NCBI RefSeq assembly: GCF_000753865.1
Contig: NZ_JQFW01000027.1
Coordinates: 1 to 64,000 of the forward strand
DNA: 64,000 bases
Source of the DNA: Alteromonas sp. LOR
GTDB taxonomy: Bacteria > Pseudomonadota > Gammaproteobacteria > Enterobacterales > Alteromonadaceae
Direction of reading: 5' to 3'
Part shown: one piece after another, positions 1-8,342 of the stretch
How positions within the stretch are numbered: position 1 is the stretch's first letter
Layout: each line of letters opens with the position of its first letter
Program-made: the position numbers and the translations under genes
The notes under the pieces: generated by a model
The model's database searches: none
The model's input: only the letters and a program-made list of their open reading frames with translations
What the model was told of the DNA's origin: nothing

Positions 1-14
1 TATCATTAAAATAC

Positions 15-46
15 AAAACGCCCGATGAGGTTCATCGAGCGTTTTT
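15..46. terminator. Bidirectional intrinsic terminator
   Basis: An inverted repeat with arms AAAACGC-CGATGA and TCATCG-GCGTTTT around a GGT loop, with A-rich sequence on the left and T-rich on the right. It can terminate the leftward spondin-type gene that ends at 88 and any rightward transcript entering from outside the window. Confidence 0.75.
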
Positions 47-87
47 AACTGAAAAAAGTGTCAACTTATATCAGGACTAGTCATCTG

Positions 88-456
88 CTACTTCTCACCA
101 AATCTATATAGAAACGTTATACGAGCTAAGCCACACCTAATCAACATGGCTGAAACTGCAATGGTAGGGGCTAACAATCCGCCCGCTGGATTGGCGATAA
201 CATCGGCTCCAATGGCGTCGCCGATGGTTGCTATACCGTCTAAACTGCCGCCTTCTGCCATCATTTGTAACTCGGTACTTGCCGTTTCACCCACCTCAAA
301 AAGGCTGGCGTCTGCAGAGTGTGCTACCGCTGCAATGGGGGTGAAATATAAGCCGTGAGTTAAGTTTTGAATTTCTACAGTTAAATCGGCGGCAACACTG
401 TATTGGGCTGTAAAAGTTAATAACGCTGCGGTAGTAAGTATGCTTAATCGTTTCAT
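88..456 (-). CDS. Shortened spondin-domain secreted protein
   Basis: Encodes about 122 residues. The ATG at 456 is chosen because GAGGAA lies just upstream; a longer open frame reaches 516 without a ribosome site. The N-terminus is a typical signal peptide ending near SVAA-DLT. The mature part resembles the start of the bacterial Spondin_N family: an ...EIQNLTHGLYFTP... opening, then SLFEVGE and a NPAGGLLAP segment. Family members usually continue well beyond this point with a second beta-sandwich half. Here, after VSAML, the frame runs into about 16 unrelated residues and a stop, followed directly by a terminator. The C-terminal half is therefore missing, most likely by deletion, because no spondin-like sequence is visible in the other frames before the terminator. 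The protein is probably non-functional or a remnant. The family assignment comes from recalled motifs, so it is moderate. Confidence 0.6.
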   Translation of the reverse strand: MKRLSILTTAALLTFTAQYSVAADLTVEIQNLTHGLYFTPIAAVAHSADASLFEVGETASTELQMMAEGGSLDGIATIGDAIGADVIANPAGGLLAPTIAVSAMLIRCGLARITFLYRFGEK

Positions 457-720
457 GGGTATTTCCTCAGTTATCAAAAAGCTCTTATGAACAAGTTCTT
501 GCAAGTAGGCGCTCATGCCTTAGCAATACTGAGGGAGAAATGTCACAAAAGTATCCCGAAAATCAGACAAATCTATTCTCTTGATATAACAACTATTGCA
601 GTGATTTTCACTGCACACATTTCCATCATCCAACCAATATCAACAAAAAATAGCGATCCACTGCTGCGAACCCCCGTAGGAATTAACGAACAAGTTGTTT
701 CAAAATGACAAGGAGGAAAG

Positions 721-1524
721 ATGAAAAACATGCCACAGTTGGGAATGGGAACATTTCGTTTAGAAGCCGAGCAGGCAAGGCAAGCAGTTAGCGATGCACT
801 CGAAGTAGGGTTTCGCCATATCGATACTGCACAGTTTTACGGTAACGAATCTGAGGTAGGCGATGCTATTCAAACCAGTGGGTTGAAACGCGCCGACTTT
901 TTCGTTACTACCAAAGTTTGGTATGAATCATTAGGTGAAGATCAATTCATGGCAAGTGTCCATGAAAGCTTAGAAAAGTTAAAACTCGAATATGTAGATT
1001 TACTTCTTATACATTGGCCGTATCCAGGCAATGATATAACCCTTGAGAGTTACTTAAATCGTTTAAAACAAGCGAAAGAACTCGGGTTGGCTCGACATAT
1101 TGGCGTATCTAACTTTACGATAGATCAGCTCGACCAAGCAGAGAAAATCTTAGGTAAAGGTGAAATCTACACCAACCAAATAGAAGTGCATCCTTTTATG
1201 CAAAACCGCGCAGTAGCACAAGCGTGCAGAGAAAAGGACATTAAGGTAACTGCCTACATGCCATTTGCGGTGGGTAAGGTGATGCACGATGATACGCTCG
1301 CAGCGATTGCTAAGAAATATGATGCTTCTGCCGCTCAGGTGGTTTTATCATGGATGGAGAAACGCCATATATATGCAATACCTTCATCAACCAGCAAAAC
1401 ACATCTGGCAGAAAACCTAGCCTATGGTGGCGTGCAGCTATCTGATGAAGAGTTAGAGGCAATTGATGAACTGGATAATGGCGAGCGGATTGTCGATCCT
1501 GACTTTGCTCCCAAGTGGGATTAA
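721..1524 (+). CDS. dkgB: Aldo/keto reductase, DkgB type
   Basis: A 267-residue NADPH-dependent aldo/keto reductase. It matches E. coli DkgB (2,5-diketo-D-gluconate/methylglyoxal reductase) in length and in motifs such as the GMGTFRL opening, IDTAQFYGNE, LLIHWP, IGVSNFTI and the ending FAPKWD. The catalytic tetrad is intact: D35, Y40, K65, H98. The cofactor-binding segment IPSSTSKTHL is present near residue 220. The enzyme is cytoplasmic and reduces small aldehydes and ketones. The start is secure, with AAGGAGGAAAG immediately before the ATG. It stands alone, 264 bp from the divergent spondin gene; that gap has a small dyad (GCAGTG-atttt-CACTGC, 598-614) that might be an operator. The physiological substrate cannot be read from the sequence. 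Confidence 0.92.
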   Translation: MKNMPQLGMGTFRLEAEQARQAVSDALEVGFRHIDTAQFYGNESEVGDAIQTSGLKRADFFVTTKVWYESLGEDQFMASVHESLEKLKLEYVDLLLIHWPYPGNDITLESYLNRLKQAKELGLARHIGVSNFTIDQLDQAEKILGKGEIYTNQIEVHPFMQNRAVAQACREKDIKVTAYMPFAVGKVMHDDTLAAIAKKYDASAAQVVLSWMEKRHIYAIPSSTSKTHLAENLAYGGVQLSDEELEAIDELDNGERIVDPDFAPKWD

Positions 1525-1807
1525 AAAAGTAAAGTACTGAATAGGTAGACTAACAAAGCGTTAGTTATAAAAAGACAACGCAAAACATAAAGTAGCGATT
1601 GGACAGAGCATGAAACAGATTCTGCCTTTCGCTACTCTTTTCTCCGCTCACTATTACCTTTAGCTAATTGCTCTCGCCTTCGCTTTTCAAAGAGAGTGTG
1701 AAAATTCAGTAAGTAAAACAATTAGGCTCACTAATTTCTCCAAATTTCTAATTCTGCCAAGCCTTTAATTATTCCAAAGCAATTGACTAAATTTTGATGA
1801 CCTACCC

Positions 1808-2827
1808 TCATCGGTTGAGAGACAGTTTTACTCCAGCCAGTAAGCGAGTAACGCCTCCCACAGTGTCTACCCTCACAAACCAGTCGGTATCGTGCTGTCT
1901 AGACAACACACTGCTAAATTCCACAGAGCCACCGTGTCCGGTGCCTAAAAAGTCTTCAGTAAGCTCTACGCGGTCGCCAAAACCATCGTCCACATAAGAG
2001 TAGTAAGCGAAGTACTCAATGGGGTAGGGCAGGGCCACACGTTCTCCAGAGAATTCGCCACTCATACCGGCAACAAATTTATTTGCTGATGCATCAATGC
2101 GCTGCACGTTTTCAAAAAACAACGTGTTGTCACTGGAATAGTTAAAGCGATATTCAGCACGCAGGAAATCACCACGTAGCATTCGCTCTATGCTGGCTTC
2201 ATAGCTGTGCCGCTGACCCATTCGTGCTGAATATTCAACTTCAAAGTAATTGTCATCGCTGTTTCCTTTGCCAATGTCTAACGCATGGTTCGCTTGTTCA
2301 TTGGCAAGTTGCCCTACAACAACTTCTATAGCGCTATTATTGCGAAGAGAACGAACGTGTCGAAAGCCAGTTATCCACCCATCTTTCGATAGCCCTGTAG
2401 AAGAAACTCGGCCTTTGTACGTAGGTATTATTCCAAATTCTGTCTTTCCGTACTCACTTTCATGACGGGCATAAAGTCGCCTAGCGTAGAGGTGATCGGT
2501 GTTGCTACTGCCAATGGTATTGTGGCTTGAAGAAAATCCGTCACCTGTTACAACAAAGCTATGCAGCGACCACGCTTTTGATAGCGAAACGGAAGGGTAA
2601 TAGCGAAAGCGATACTGCTCTCGACTAGGTCTATTCGAGCGATTGTCATAACGCAGCTGAATATCTAGCTTTTGTGAAAACTTCACTGAATCAGCACTTG
2701 TGATGGTATCGGCTGGTGCACTTTCCTCATTTGCCGCACTTGCCGCAGTTGTTAAAAGCGCAAGCAATACCATCATAACAGCTAGGCTAAAAAGGGTACT
2801 GAGCCTATTGAGTAAAGTCCTATCCAC
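1808..2827 (-). CDS. Putative outer-membrane beta-barrel protein
   Basis: A 339-residue protein not recognised as a named family. It starts at a GTG (2825-2827) with AAGGA six bases upstream. The first 32 residues form a signal peptide (long hydrophobic stretch then TTAASAA-N). The mature chain is dominated by alternating polar and aromatic short strands (LDIQLRYDNRS, YRFRYYPSVSLS, NYFEVEYSAR, YEASIERML, FLRAEYRFNYSS, YFAYYSYVDDG, DWFVRVDTVGG), the pattern of a 12-16 strand outer-membrane barrel. The last residues (LLAGVKLSLNR) lack the classical C-terminal aromatic. It stands alone, with 283 bp of unremarkable DNA on its 3' side. A role as porin or surface structural protein is inference. 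Confidence 0.6.
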   Translation of the reverse strand: MDRTLLNRLSTLFSLAVMMVLLALLTTAASAANEESAPADTITSADSVKFSQKLDIQLRYDNRSNRPSREQYRFRYYPSVSLSKAWSLHSFVVTGDGFSSSHNTIGSSNTDHLYARRLYARHESEYGKTEFGIIPTYKGRVSSTGLSKDGWITGFRHVRSLRNNSAIEVVVGQLANEQANHALDIGKGNSDDNYFEVEYSARMGQRHSYEASIERMLRGDFLRAEYRFNYSSDNTLFFENVQRIDASANKFVAGMSGEFSGERVALPYPIEYFAYYSYVDDGFGDRVELTEDFLGTGHGGSVEFSSVLSRQHDTDWFVRVDTVGGVTRLLAGVKLSLNR

Positions 2828-2955
2828 ACATGTTCCTTGTCATTAATTGTCACCTATAACACGCAGCGTAGAAGGTGAACCGACGCACTATTGCGCGAAT
2901 CAACGCGCGCTTTATTGCGATTTCTACTGCAGAAAAAAACGTATGTTACACGTTA

Positions 2956-3807
2956 TTAGGGAAAGAATCGTTGCGCCAAGCTGATTAAGTTACTGTGAAT
3001 AACCCAACGATGACCTTTCTGCTCAAATAATGAGATAGAGGCTGGGTCTGGTAGGCCATAATAATTGGCTTGTGAGTTGTCTTGCGGTATCGAAACTAGC
3101 GCCACGCTGTCTGTTATACGTTTTGTCGCGGCGATCATGGCATCTAAGCCTGCTGGGTAAATGGCAAGCATATTGTCAAAGTAGGACAGGTTGTAATCAG
3201 TTTTGACAGGGTGGGTAGATAATATATCGCCCGTATCAATACCCCCATCTTGTATGCGATGTAACGTGCACCCTATATGAGATTCGTCCCTTAGCATAGC
3301 CCAAAATGTTGCCATAATTCCGCGGTACTGTGGCAATAATCCCGAGTGCAGATTGAGTACTCCGTGTTTGGGCACGCAAAGGGCGGGGGTTTTTAAAATA
3401 CGGCCAAAGCGCACCGACAATATCAAATCGGGTTGGCATCGCTCTAATACAGAAAGGCCGTTACCTTCGTTAATTTCTGACACGGAGTGGATGTCGATAC
3501 CACGCTGTTGCATGGCGTCGAATGTGAGAAGTCTCGGTGTTTCATAGCCTTCTTTTTCACAAGCCTCTTTTCCACAAGTTTCTTTCCCAGAAGCTTTTTG
3601 CCCAGAGATTAGCGCAGGAAAAAGAATTTCAGTGAATAGTGTGTTTTCGTAGAATGACAACGCCTCAAGCGCTTTAGGGCGATGGCTTTTGCCACCTACC
3701 TGCGCTGTCATTAGCACACTAAAATGATGTTCGGGCAGGGCCGTGATAAGACGATTTGCGGCCAAATTACTAGCAATATCTAAGTTGCAAAGAAGTGTAA
3801 TGCGCAT
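2956..3807 (-). CDS. Formyltransferase-domain protein (Fmt/ArnA-N type)
   Basis: A 283-residue protein with the catalytic core of the 10-formyltetrahydrofolate-dependent formyltransferase superfamily. The N-H-D triad is present: N152 and H154 in LNLHSGLLPQYRG, and D191 in GGIDTGDIL. The N-terminal Rossmann half is divergent. Residues 68-88 are a low-complexity segment with a repeated GKE(A/T)C unit that reflects a short tandem duplication in the DNA and should be a loop. The C-terminus (about 215-283) does not look like the Fmt tRNA-binding domain, so this is not the housekeeping methionyl-tRNA formyltransferase. Related single-domain enzymes formylate amino sugars or modify peptides, but no sugar-biosynthesis gene lies nearby. 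Start: ATG 3807 with AAAGGA upstream. The substrate is unknown. Confidence 0.75.
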   Translation of the reverse strand: MRITLLCNLDIASNLAANRLITALPEHHFSVLMTAQVGGKSHRPKALEALSFYENTLFTEILFPALISGQKASGKETCGKEACEKEGYETPRLLTFDAMQQRGIDIHSVSEINEGNGLSVLERCQPDLILSVRFGRILKTPALCVPKHGVLNLHSGLLPQYRGIMATFWAMLRDESHIGCTLHRIQDGGIDTGDILSTHPVKTDYNLSYFDNMLAIYPAGLDAMIAATKRITDSVALVSIPQDNSQANYYGLPDPASISLFEQKGHRWVIHSNLISLAQRFFP

Positions 3808-3863
3808 AATCGTCCTTTCAAAACGGCTTCAATGAAGTGTTTTAACTAGGGCGGATGCCGTTA

Positions 3864-4283
3864 TTACACCGCTAATCTCATTCCTAGCAACACCAACATA
3901 ACCACGTTAGCAATAATACCAATTAAAAAGAAGTAGCTTCGTGGGCTTGGGTTCTTTTCGGTGGCAATGGCATAGTAAAGTGCCATGTGAATGACTCTCG
4001 CGATAACATAAACCCATACACAAAGCGCAAAAACTGGGCTTTGATAATTAATAACAAAAGCAAATAACACAGTACCTATAAATAAAGCACTGTTTTCAAG
4101 TGTATTGTGAAACGTGCGATGCGCTCTAAAGACAAAACTATCGTGTGATAAATCGTCATCTATTTTGCCTGGAACTGCATGGGGTTGTTTCGCTTTGCTC
4201 ACCGTTGCAACGCCCCACTGCACGAGTAAAAGTACTAAATACAAATAGAAGGCGAAGTAAGCTGAAAATGTGATGTCTGTCAT
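3864..4283 (-). CDS. MAPEG family membrane protein
   Basis: About 139 residues with four hydrophobic segments and the MAPEG (membrane-associated proteins in eicosanoid and glutathione metabolism) signature: RAHRTFHNTLEN after the first loop, then FALCVWVYVIARVIH. MAPEG proteins are trimeric inner-membrane enzymes, often with glutathione transferase or peroxidase activity. The ATG at 4283 is preferred to the longer frame from 4328 because AAAGGA precedes it by six bases and the protein then opens directly with its first transmembrane helix. It lies 56 bp after the start of the formyltransferase gene on the same strand and could be co-transcribed with it. Enzymatic activity is inferred from family only. 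Confidence 0.8.
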   Translation of the reverse strand: MTDITFSAYFAFYLYLVLLLVQWGVATVSKAKQPHAVPGKIDDDLSHDSFVFRAHRTFHNTLENSALFIGTVLFAFVINYQSPVFALCVWVYVIARVIHMALYYAIATEKNPSPRSYFFLIGIIANVVMLVLLGMRLAV

Positions 4284-4381
4284 GGATAAATCCTTTACTG
4301 AGTTTTCCGTGTTTTGCGGTAGTCGCAACCCTTATAAGGTGATTAAAAATAACGCTGCAAAAAACAGGTTATGGATAGCAC

Positions 4382-4415
4382 TTTGCACTGTACTTTGTAA
4401 AAAGTACAGTGCAAA
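4382..4415. repeat. Perfect 15-bp inverted repeat
   Basis: Arms TTTGCACTGTACTTT and its exact reverse complement flank a GTAA centre. A short A-run follows on the right. It lies 99 bp upstream of the MAPEG start on the opposite side from the topoisomerase. A perfect dyad this long could be an operator for a dimeric repressor or an RNA hairpin; the GC content is low for a terminator. Confidence 0.7.
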
Positions 4416-4817
4416 AAGCACGCCTCTATTATTAGCAGCGTTTTACTCGCTTACAGCGCAAAACCACCGAAGGCCGCTGTAATATATTCCAAATTACTTA
4501 TAAAAATTACACGGGAATGCCGGAATTATCTCCGTCGCATCAAGGATATAGGACGTTTCTCACTCGCAAAAGCGCCGTTGTGGACGGGAAGATGGACAAC
4601 TATGAAAGGAGCCCTCTGAGCAACTATTAAGGCTTAGCTGAGAGCTATCTGTATAGTTAGTAACAATAGCGAATAGATGAATATGACAATCGCTAAATAA
4701 ACGGCAGCAGAACATGGCTCAAATCTTGTAGGCTATTAAGTATATGAGGGTGTCAGCAGGTTGTAAGTAAAGCCTTTAATAGAACTTTTCTGACAAAGTG
4801 ATTCAACAAGCAATTAA

Positions 4818-4886
4818 GCGTGCGCAGCGATAGACAAGCAGCGTGCGCAGTGATAAACAAGCAGCGTGCTCGGGGATAAACAAGTA
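4818..4886. repeat. 23-bp tandem repeat, three copies
   Basis: Three head-to-tail 23-bp units with core GCGTGCGCAG and ending GATAAACAAGCA at 4818-4840, 4841-4863 and 4864-4886. The third copy carries several substitutions. They lie 88 bp before the topoisomerase start, so variation in copy number would change its upstream region. Confidence 0.85.
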
Positions 4887-4973
4887 GTTCAAGTAGAACA
4901 GTGTACGAAAACTTACCTTGATAAAACGCTCAGTAAAAGTCGCGGTTAGAATAACTAGGATTCATAAGAAAAA

Positions 4974-5951
4974 ATGCAATTAATTTATGTTGACGACAAT
5001 TTACCCGGCATATCTCGAAAGCCAAAGGGAAAGCAATGGCAGTATTTCGATCCGATCGGAAAATCCATACAAGATGCAGATGTTATTGATAGGCTAAATA
5101 GCTTAGCGTTTCCGCCAGCCTATAAAAATGCGTGGTTCTGCCCTGAAGAAAACGGCCATATTTTAGCGACTGGGTTTGATAGCAAAGGGCGCAAACAGTA
5201 CCGTTATCATCCGGAATTTAGAGCTCAGCAGGAGGCAAAGAAGTATGAGGCCTGCGGTGTTTTTGGTAATAAGTTACCGCTTCTTAGAGCGCAATTAGAA
5301 TCTGACTTACAGGGTGACGAGCTTAATGTTCAGCGCACGTTGGCTGCGGTGGTCAGGTTAATGGATTTAGGCGCCTTGAGAGTTGGCAACGAACGCAACG
5401 TTAAGCAAAACAAAAGTTACGGTGCCACTACGCTTCGCACCCGTCACGCAAAACTAACCGGTAAAACCATTCAGCTGAACTACCGTGCTAAGTCTGGAAA
5501 GGAGCGACAGGTAAATATCACCGACAGAGTGCTTAGCCATGTAATCAAAGAGCTGCAGGATTTGCCCGGTCAGCACCTTTTTCAATATATAGATGGCTCA
5601 GAGCGCACCAATGTGACTTCTGGTGAAGTTAACCAATACATTCAAGAGGTCATGGGTGAATCGTTTAGTGCCAAGCACTTTAGAACGTGGCGAGCCAGTG
5701 TGATTGCATTTGAAGAACTGGCTAATGCAAAAGGCGAACTTACCCTTAAAAGCATGCTCGATACGGTGTCTTCTCAACTTGGTAACACGCCAGCCATTGC
5801 GCGTAATTCTTATGTGCACCCTGAGTTAATTACGCTGTGTAAAGAAGATGGGGCAACCCAACAGGCATGGAGAAAGTCTTTAACTTTACCGAGAAAAACG
5901 AAATATTTAAGCCGCGCAGAGCGAGGCTTTTTAGCATTTTTAGAGCGCTAG
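4974..5951 (+). CDS. DNA topoisomerase IB (poxvirus-like)
   Basis: A 325-residue type IB topoisomerase, which relaxes supercoils through a 3'-phosphotyrosyl intermediate without ATP. The N-terminal domain (1-80, with WQYFDPIGK and FPPAYKNAWFCP) and catalytic domain (about 90-325) are both present. Catalytic residues: R136 in LGALRVGNE, a lysine in YRAKSGKE (K173 or K176), R237 in KHFRTWRAS, and the nucleophile Y280 in NTPAIARNSYVHP. The length matches bacterial TopIB of the vaccinia type, which is scattered across bacteria and not essential. The gene stands alone, with a unit repeat array upstream. Start: ATG at 4974 directly opens with the conserved LIYVDD segment; the ribosome site is weak (AGGA about 14 bases away). 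Confidence 0.9.
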   Translation: MQLIYVDDNLPGISRKPKGKQWQYFDPIGKSIQDADVIDRLNSLAFPPAYKNAWFCPEENGHILATGFDSKGRKQYRYHPEFRAQQEAKKYEACGVFGNKLPLLRAQLESDLQGDELNVQRTLAAVVRLMDLGALRVGNERNVKQNKSYGATTLRTRHAKLTGKTIQLNYRAKSGKERQVNITDRVLSHVIKELQDLPGQHLFQYIDGSERTNVTSGEVNQYIQEVMGESFSAKHFRTWRASVIAFEELANAKGELTLKSMLDTVSSQLGNTPAIARNSYVHPELITLCKEDGATQQAWRKSLTLPRKTKYLSRAERGFLAFLER

Positions 5952-6165
5952 CCCTACAGCTATAATTAAGCTCGTACCTCCAAGATACAGCAGCTTTAAC
6001 TTCACCTGACACTTTAACTTATAGATTTAGACGCCATATGACTGGTGGCTTGAGACAAGAACCGGAAGTTCAAAGGTACTTTATTGACTTAGGTTTTATT
6101 ATGTTTTCTAAACGCGAGGGTTTCCTATCTAACAACACTAGACCATTATCAACTCTCAGAACATT

Positions 6166-6714
6166 TTAACCCAAAGTCATTCTGCGGTTTTTGAAGCGCA
6201 GCAACAAAGGTTTAATGCACTTGTGTGACAACAACGAGATAGTGGCGAACATGAATACACTGACAAATGGGATAGCAGGGCCAAACACAAAGGCTGAGCC
6301 GATAACATGCCCGAGAATAAATTCCATTCTGTAAAGCGGTACAAATAGAGCTGAAATTAAAACGCCCAGAGCTAAATACATTGTTACGCTTGGAAAGCCA
6401 TTTATGAAAGCAATTGATTGAACTGTGCTTACCAGCAGCATGCCAAAGAAACCCAGTATTATTGACGGAGAAAGTGTTTTTGCATCTGACTTAGTTGATA
6501 TTCTTTTTCGGATTACTGCAGCGGATAGCCACACAAGAAGGGGCAAAATCAGCAGTCCCCACCAATTCGACAATCCGGGAAGATCAGCGCGCATGAAAAG
6601 GTGATGGGTAACTACTCCGCCGTTAAAGTATTCCCACGTTAAGTGACATACTTCGAAAAGTATTACTGCTAGTAACAGGCCATTTCTTATTTTATTGAAT
6701 TGCTTCTCTTTCAT
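6166..6714 (-). CDS. Unrecognised polytopic membrane protein
   Basis: A 182-residue protein with about five predicted transmembrane helices (near 10-25, 48-66, 82-102, 107-127 and 138-163) and a basic C-terminal tail (RFKNRR). The first loop is acidic and aromatic (HLTWEYFNGGVVTHHLF). No family was recognised. Start: ATG 6714 with GAGGG nine bases upstream. It is isolated, with 214 bp to the topoisomerase stop and 644 bp of gene-poor DNA on its 5' side. Inner-membrane location is inferred from hydropathy. Nothing indicates a function. Confidence 0.6.
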   Translation of the reverse strand: MKEKQFNKIRNGLLLAVILFEVCHLTWEYFNGGVVTHHLFMRADLPGLSNWWGLLILPLLVWLSAAVIRKRISTKSDAKTLSPSIILGFFGMLLVSTVQSIAFINGFPSVTMYLALGVLISALFVPLYRMEFILGHVIGSAFVFGPAIPFVSVFMFATISLLSHKCIKPLLLRFKNRRMTLG

Positions 6715-6977
6715 TTCATTTTACCCTCAATCGGTCAGAATATTAGGTATGGGGTGCAATCACCGCGCCATAAACAAAAGATAATAAAATCAATTAATTA
6801 CAATTAACTCTTGCTTTGAATTTAGTATGTTTACTTAGATATTAACGTTATATGCCAATTTGTCGCATTAAATACTACCTTTCGCACAACATAATCAAAA
6901 CCTGATCAGACTCAATAGCGAAGTTTGATATTTCCTATACACGCTTGAGTATCTTTTCACAATAACAGTACTTTACT

Positions 6978-7079
6978 ATGCGTCGTGTACTTTTTTTCGT
7001 TGCAGCGTTGTTATTGTTGAGCGGTTACGCTGATAACACTCTTTTGTTGAAGGGGCCGCAAAAGACAAGTTGCTGCTAG
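6978..7079 (+). pseudogene. Short lipoprotein-like remnant
   Basis: ATG at 6978 opens 33 codons: a basic-hydrophobic signal sequence (MRRVLFFVAALLLLSG) where the lipobox cysteine is replaced by tyrosine (LSGYA), then 15 residues and a stop. The next reading frame continues with protein-like sequence (VAASHIENLQVGNTYTVTG) before its own stop, which suggests a frameshifted small lipoprotein gene. There is no good ribosome site. It could also be chance. Confidence 0.3.
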
Positions 7080-7299
7080 CCACATTGAAAATCTACAGGT
7101 CGGCAATACGTACACAGTTACCGGTTAGATGTTTTCTTTAAAACAACTACTTCTTTTCACAAATTAGTATTTGAGACTTCACGAAAATCTCAGTCCCGAA
7201 CGGCAGCTTTTGGGCTTAACTTTGAATTCGTTCTAGCCTCGCCGACTTATGACTTTTTAAATAAAGTCTCGTTAACATATCGATATTCCCCACATGGAT

Positions 7300-7336
7300 A
7301 TGACACAGAATATCTTCTGGTGTAATATTGCACCAG
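7300..7336 (+). promoter_or_regulatory. parDE promoter with overlapping operator palindrome
   Basis: A -35 element ATGACA (7300-7305), a 17-bp spacer and a -10 element TAATAT (7323-7328). The -10 sits inside a 20-bp dyad, CTGGTG-t-AATATT-g-CACCAG (7317-7336), with one mismatched pair. This is the expected layout for a promoter repressed by a ribbon-helix-helix antitoxin. The antitoxin ATG follows at 7359 with GGAG upstream. Confidence 0.7.
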
Positions 7337-7358
7337 CTTATATGTTGGAGAAGTTAAA

Positions 7359-7589
7359 ATGCCACGTCAAAGTATTACACTTTCTGAAAAAAATGATGAT
7401 TGGTTAAAAAGTCATGTCGGTGCCGCGGGAGAATACGCAAATAAAAGCGAGTTAGTAAATGACATTATCAGAAGAGCAAGGCGAGCTGAGTTTATTAATG
7501 AGAAGCTTGCGAAAGCTGAACAGAGCGGCCACGTTGATCAATCGCCAGAAGAAATTTTAGCTGAATTCAAAGCTGACCTAAAACGCTAA
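7359..7589 (+). CDS. parD: Antitoxin, ParD/CC2985 type
   Basis: A 76-residue antitoxin. The N-terminal half is a ribbon-helix-helix DNA-binding domain (MPRQSITLSEKNDDWLKS strand and helix, then ANKSELVNDIIRRAR). The acidic C-terminal half (EEILAEFKADLKR) is the segment that wraps the toxin in ParD-ParE complexes. It neutralises ParE and represses its own promoter, and the palindrome over the -10 element supports autoregulation here. The ATG is preceded by TTGGAGAAG. Its stop codon abuts the toxin ATG with no gap, the usual arrangement for translational coupling. The symbol reflects family, not a proven orthologue. Confidence 0.9.
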   Translation: MPRQSITLSEKNDDWLKSHVGAAGEYANKSELVNDIIRRARRAEFINEKLAKAEQSGHVDQSPEEILAEFKADLKR

Positions 7590-7877
7590 ATGGCGGCATA
7601 TAGACTATCGAGAAACGCAAAAGAAGATCTCCGACGTATATATGTTTATGGAGTAGAAGAGTTTGGCGAAGCGCAGGCCGACGAATACTTTTTGGGCTTC
7701 TTTGAGACGTTCCAAAAAATAGCGAGTAATCCGCTAGCATATCAATCTGCTGAGCATATTCGTTTGGGTTATCGGCGTTGCGTATATCGTTCAGACACTA
7801 TCTATTTTCGCTTTATTGATAGTGATATTGAAATTACCGCAATATTGGGTGGGCAAGACACCGATAACTGGCTATGA
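7590..7877 (+). CDS. parE: ParE-family toxin (RelE/ParE fold)
   Basis: A 95-residue toxin of the RelE/ParE superfamily. It begins with YRLSRNAKEDLRRIYVYG, continues with the helical ADEYFLGFFETFQKIASNP segment, and ends with LGYRRCVYRSDTIYFRF and ITAILGGQDTDNWL, all characteristic of ParE. Known ParE proteins poison DNA gyrase, and this is inferred here from family. The C-terminal region with R and Y residues is intact, so the toxin is probably active and kept in check by the preceding antitoxin. The start codon directly follows the antitoxin stop. The pair is flanked by gene-poor DNA on both sides, which fits arrival as a small mobile cassette. Confidence 0.9.
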   Translation: MAAYRLSRNAKEDLRRIYVYGVEEFGEAQADEYFLGFFETFQKIASNPLAYQSAEHIRLGYRRCVYRSDTIYFRFIDSDIEITAILGGQDTDNWL

Positions 7878-8342
7878 ATAAACACTCCGAATATCGGCTA
7901 TGACGCTGAAGTTCGCATTCGCGATAAAAATTTGAACTCAGAACTCTTTCTCAAAACAGCGTCAGGCTTGTCGTAGCATCAAGGTTCGCAACACGTACAC
8001 TAAAGACTGCCAGATGTGATCTTGACGCCTTTTTAATGAAAGAGAAATTTTTGTCCACGTTATTGTTCATGAGTATGCGCCTCTATTGTTAAGATCAAAC
8101 CGAGTATGATAAGTGCTATTAGAGCAACCTATACAATATACGTAGCTTTAACTATGAATAAAGATGACCTTATTTCTTTTTTTGTATGAGCAAGGTTCAT
8201 GCTCTACTGGGCCCGCTGAAAGTATTTGTTACAAAAAGACATAAATAACTAATTTATTTAAGGCTACACTTTGTAAATGTGAGGAGCCTATAAATATGCT
8301 CTTCGGATAGTAAAATTTTTAGCCGCTAGACAGGGAAGTGGT
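7878..8342. other. 465-bp gene-free interval
   Basis: No gene or clear RNA is visible. The first part resembles fragments of the region upstream of parDE (see 6715-7358). The last part should hold the promoter of the hydroxylase gene at 8343, but no strong -35/-10 pair was identified. Confidence 0.4.

Larger units (their letters stand above)
4284..4973. other. 690-bp gene-free interval
   Basis: No convincing gene on either strand. It contains a perfect 15-bp inverted repeat (4382-4415) and three copies of a 23-bp tandem repeat (4818-4886), listed separately. The rest is AT-rich with no recognised RNA. The topoisomerase gene begins at 4974, preceded by a weak AGGA. Confidence 0.6.
6715..7358. 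other. 644-bp interval, degraded coding remnant and parDE promoter
   Basis: AT-rich DNA upstream of the toxin-antitoxin pair. It holds a 33-codon lipoprotein-like ORF (6978-7079) and, near its right end, the parDE promoter/operator (7300-7336). A short stretch around 7100-7120 (GGCAATACGTACAC) resembles sequence after parE near 7988-8001 (CGCAACACGTACAC), possibly decayed copies of one element. Confidence 0.4.
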
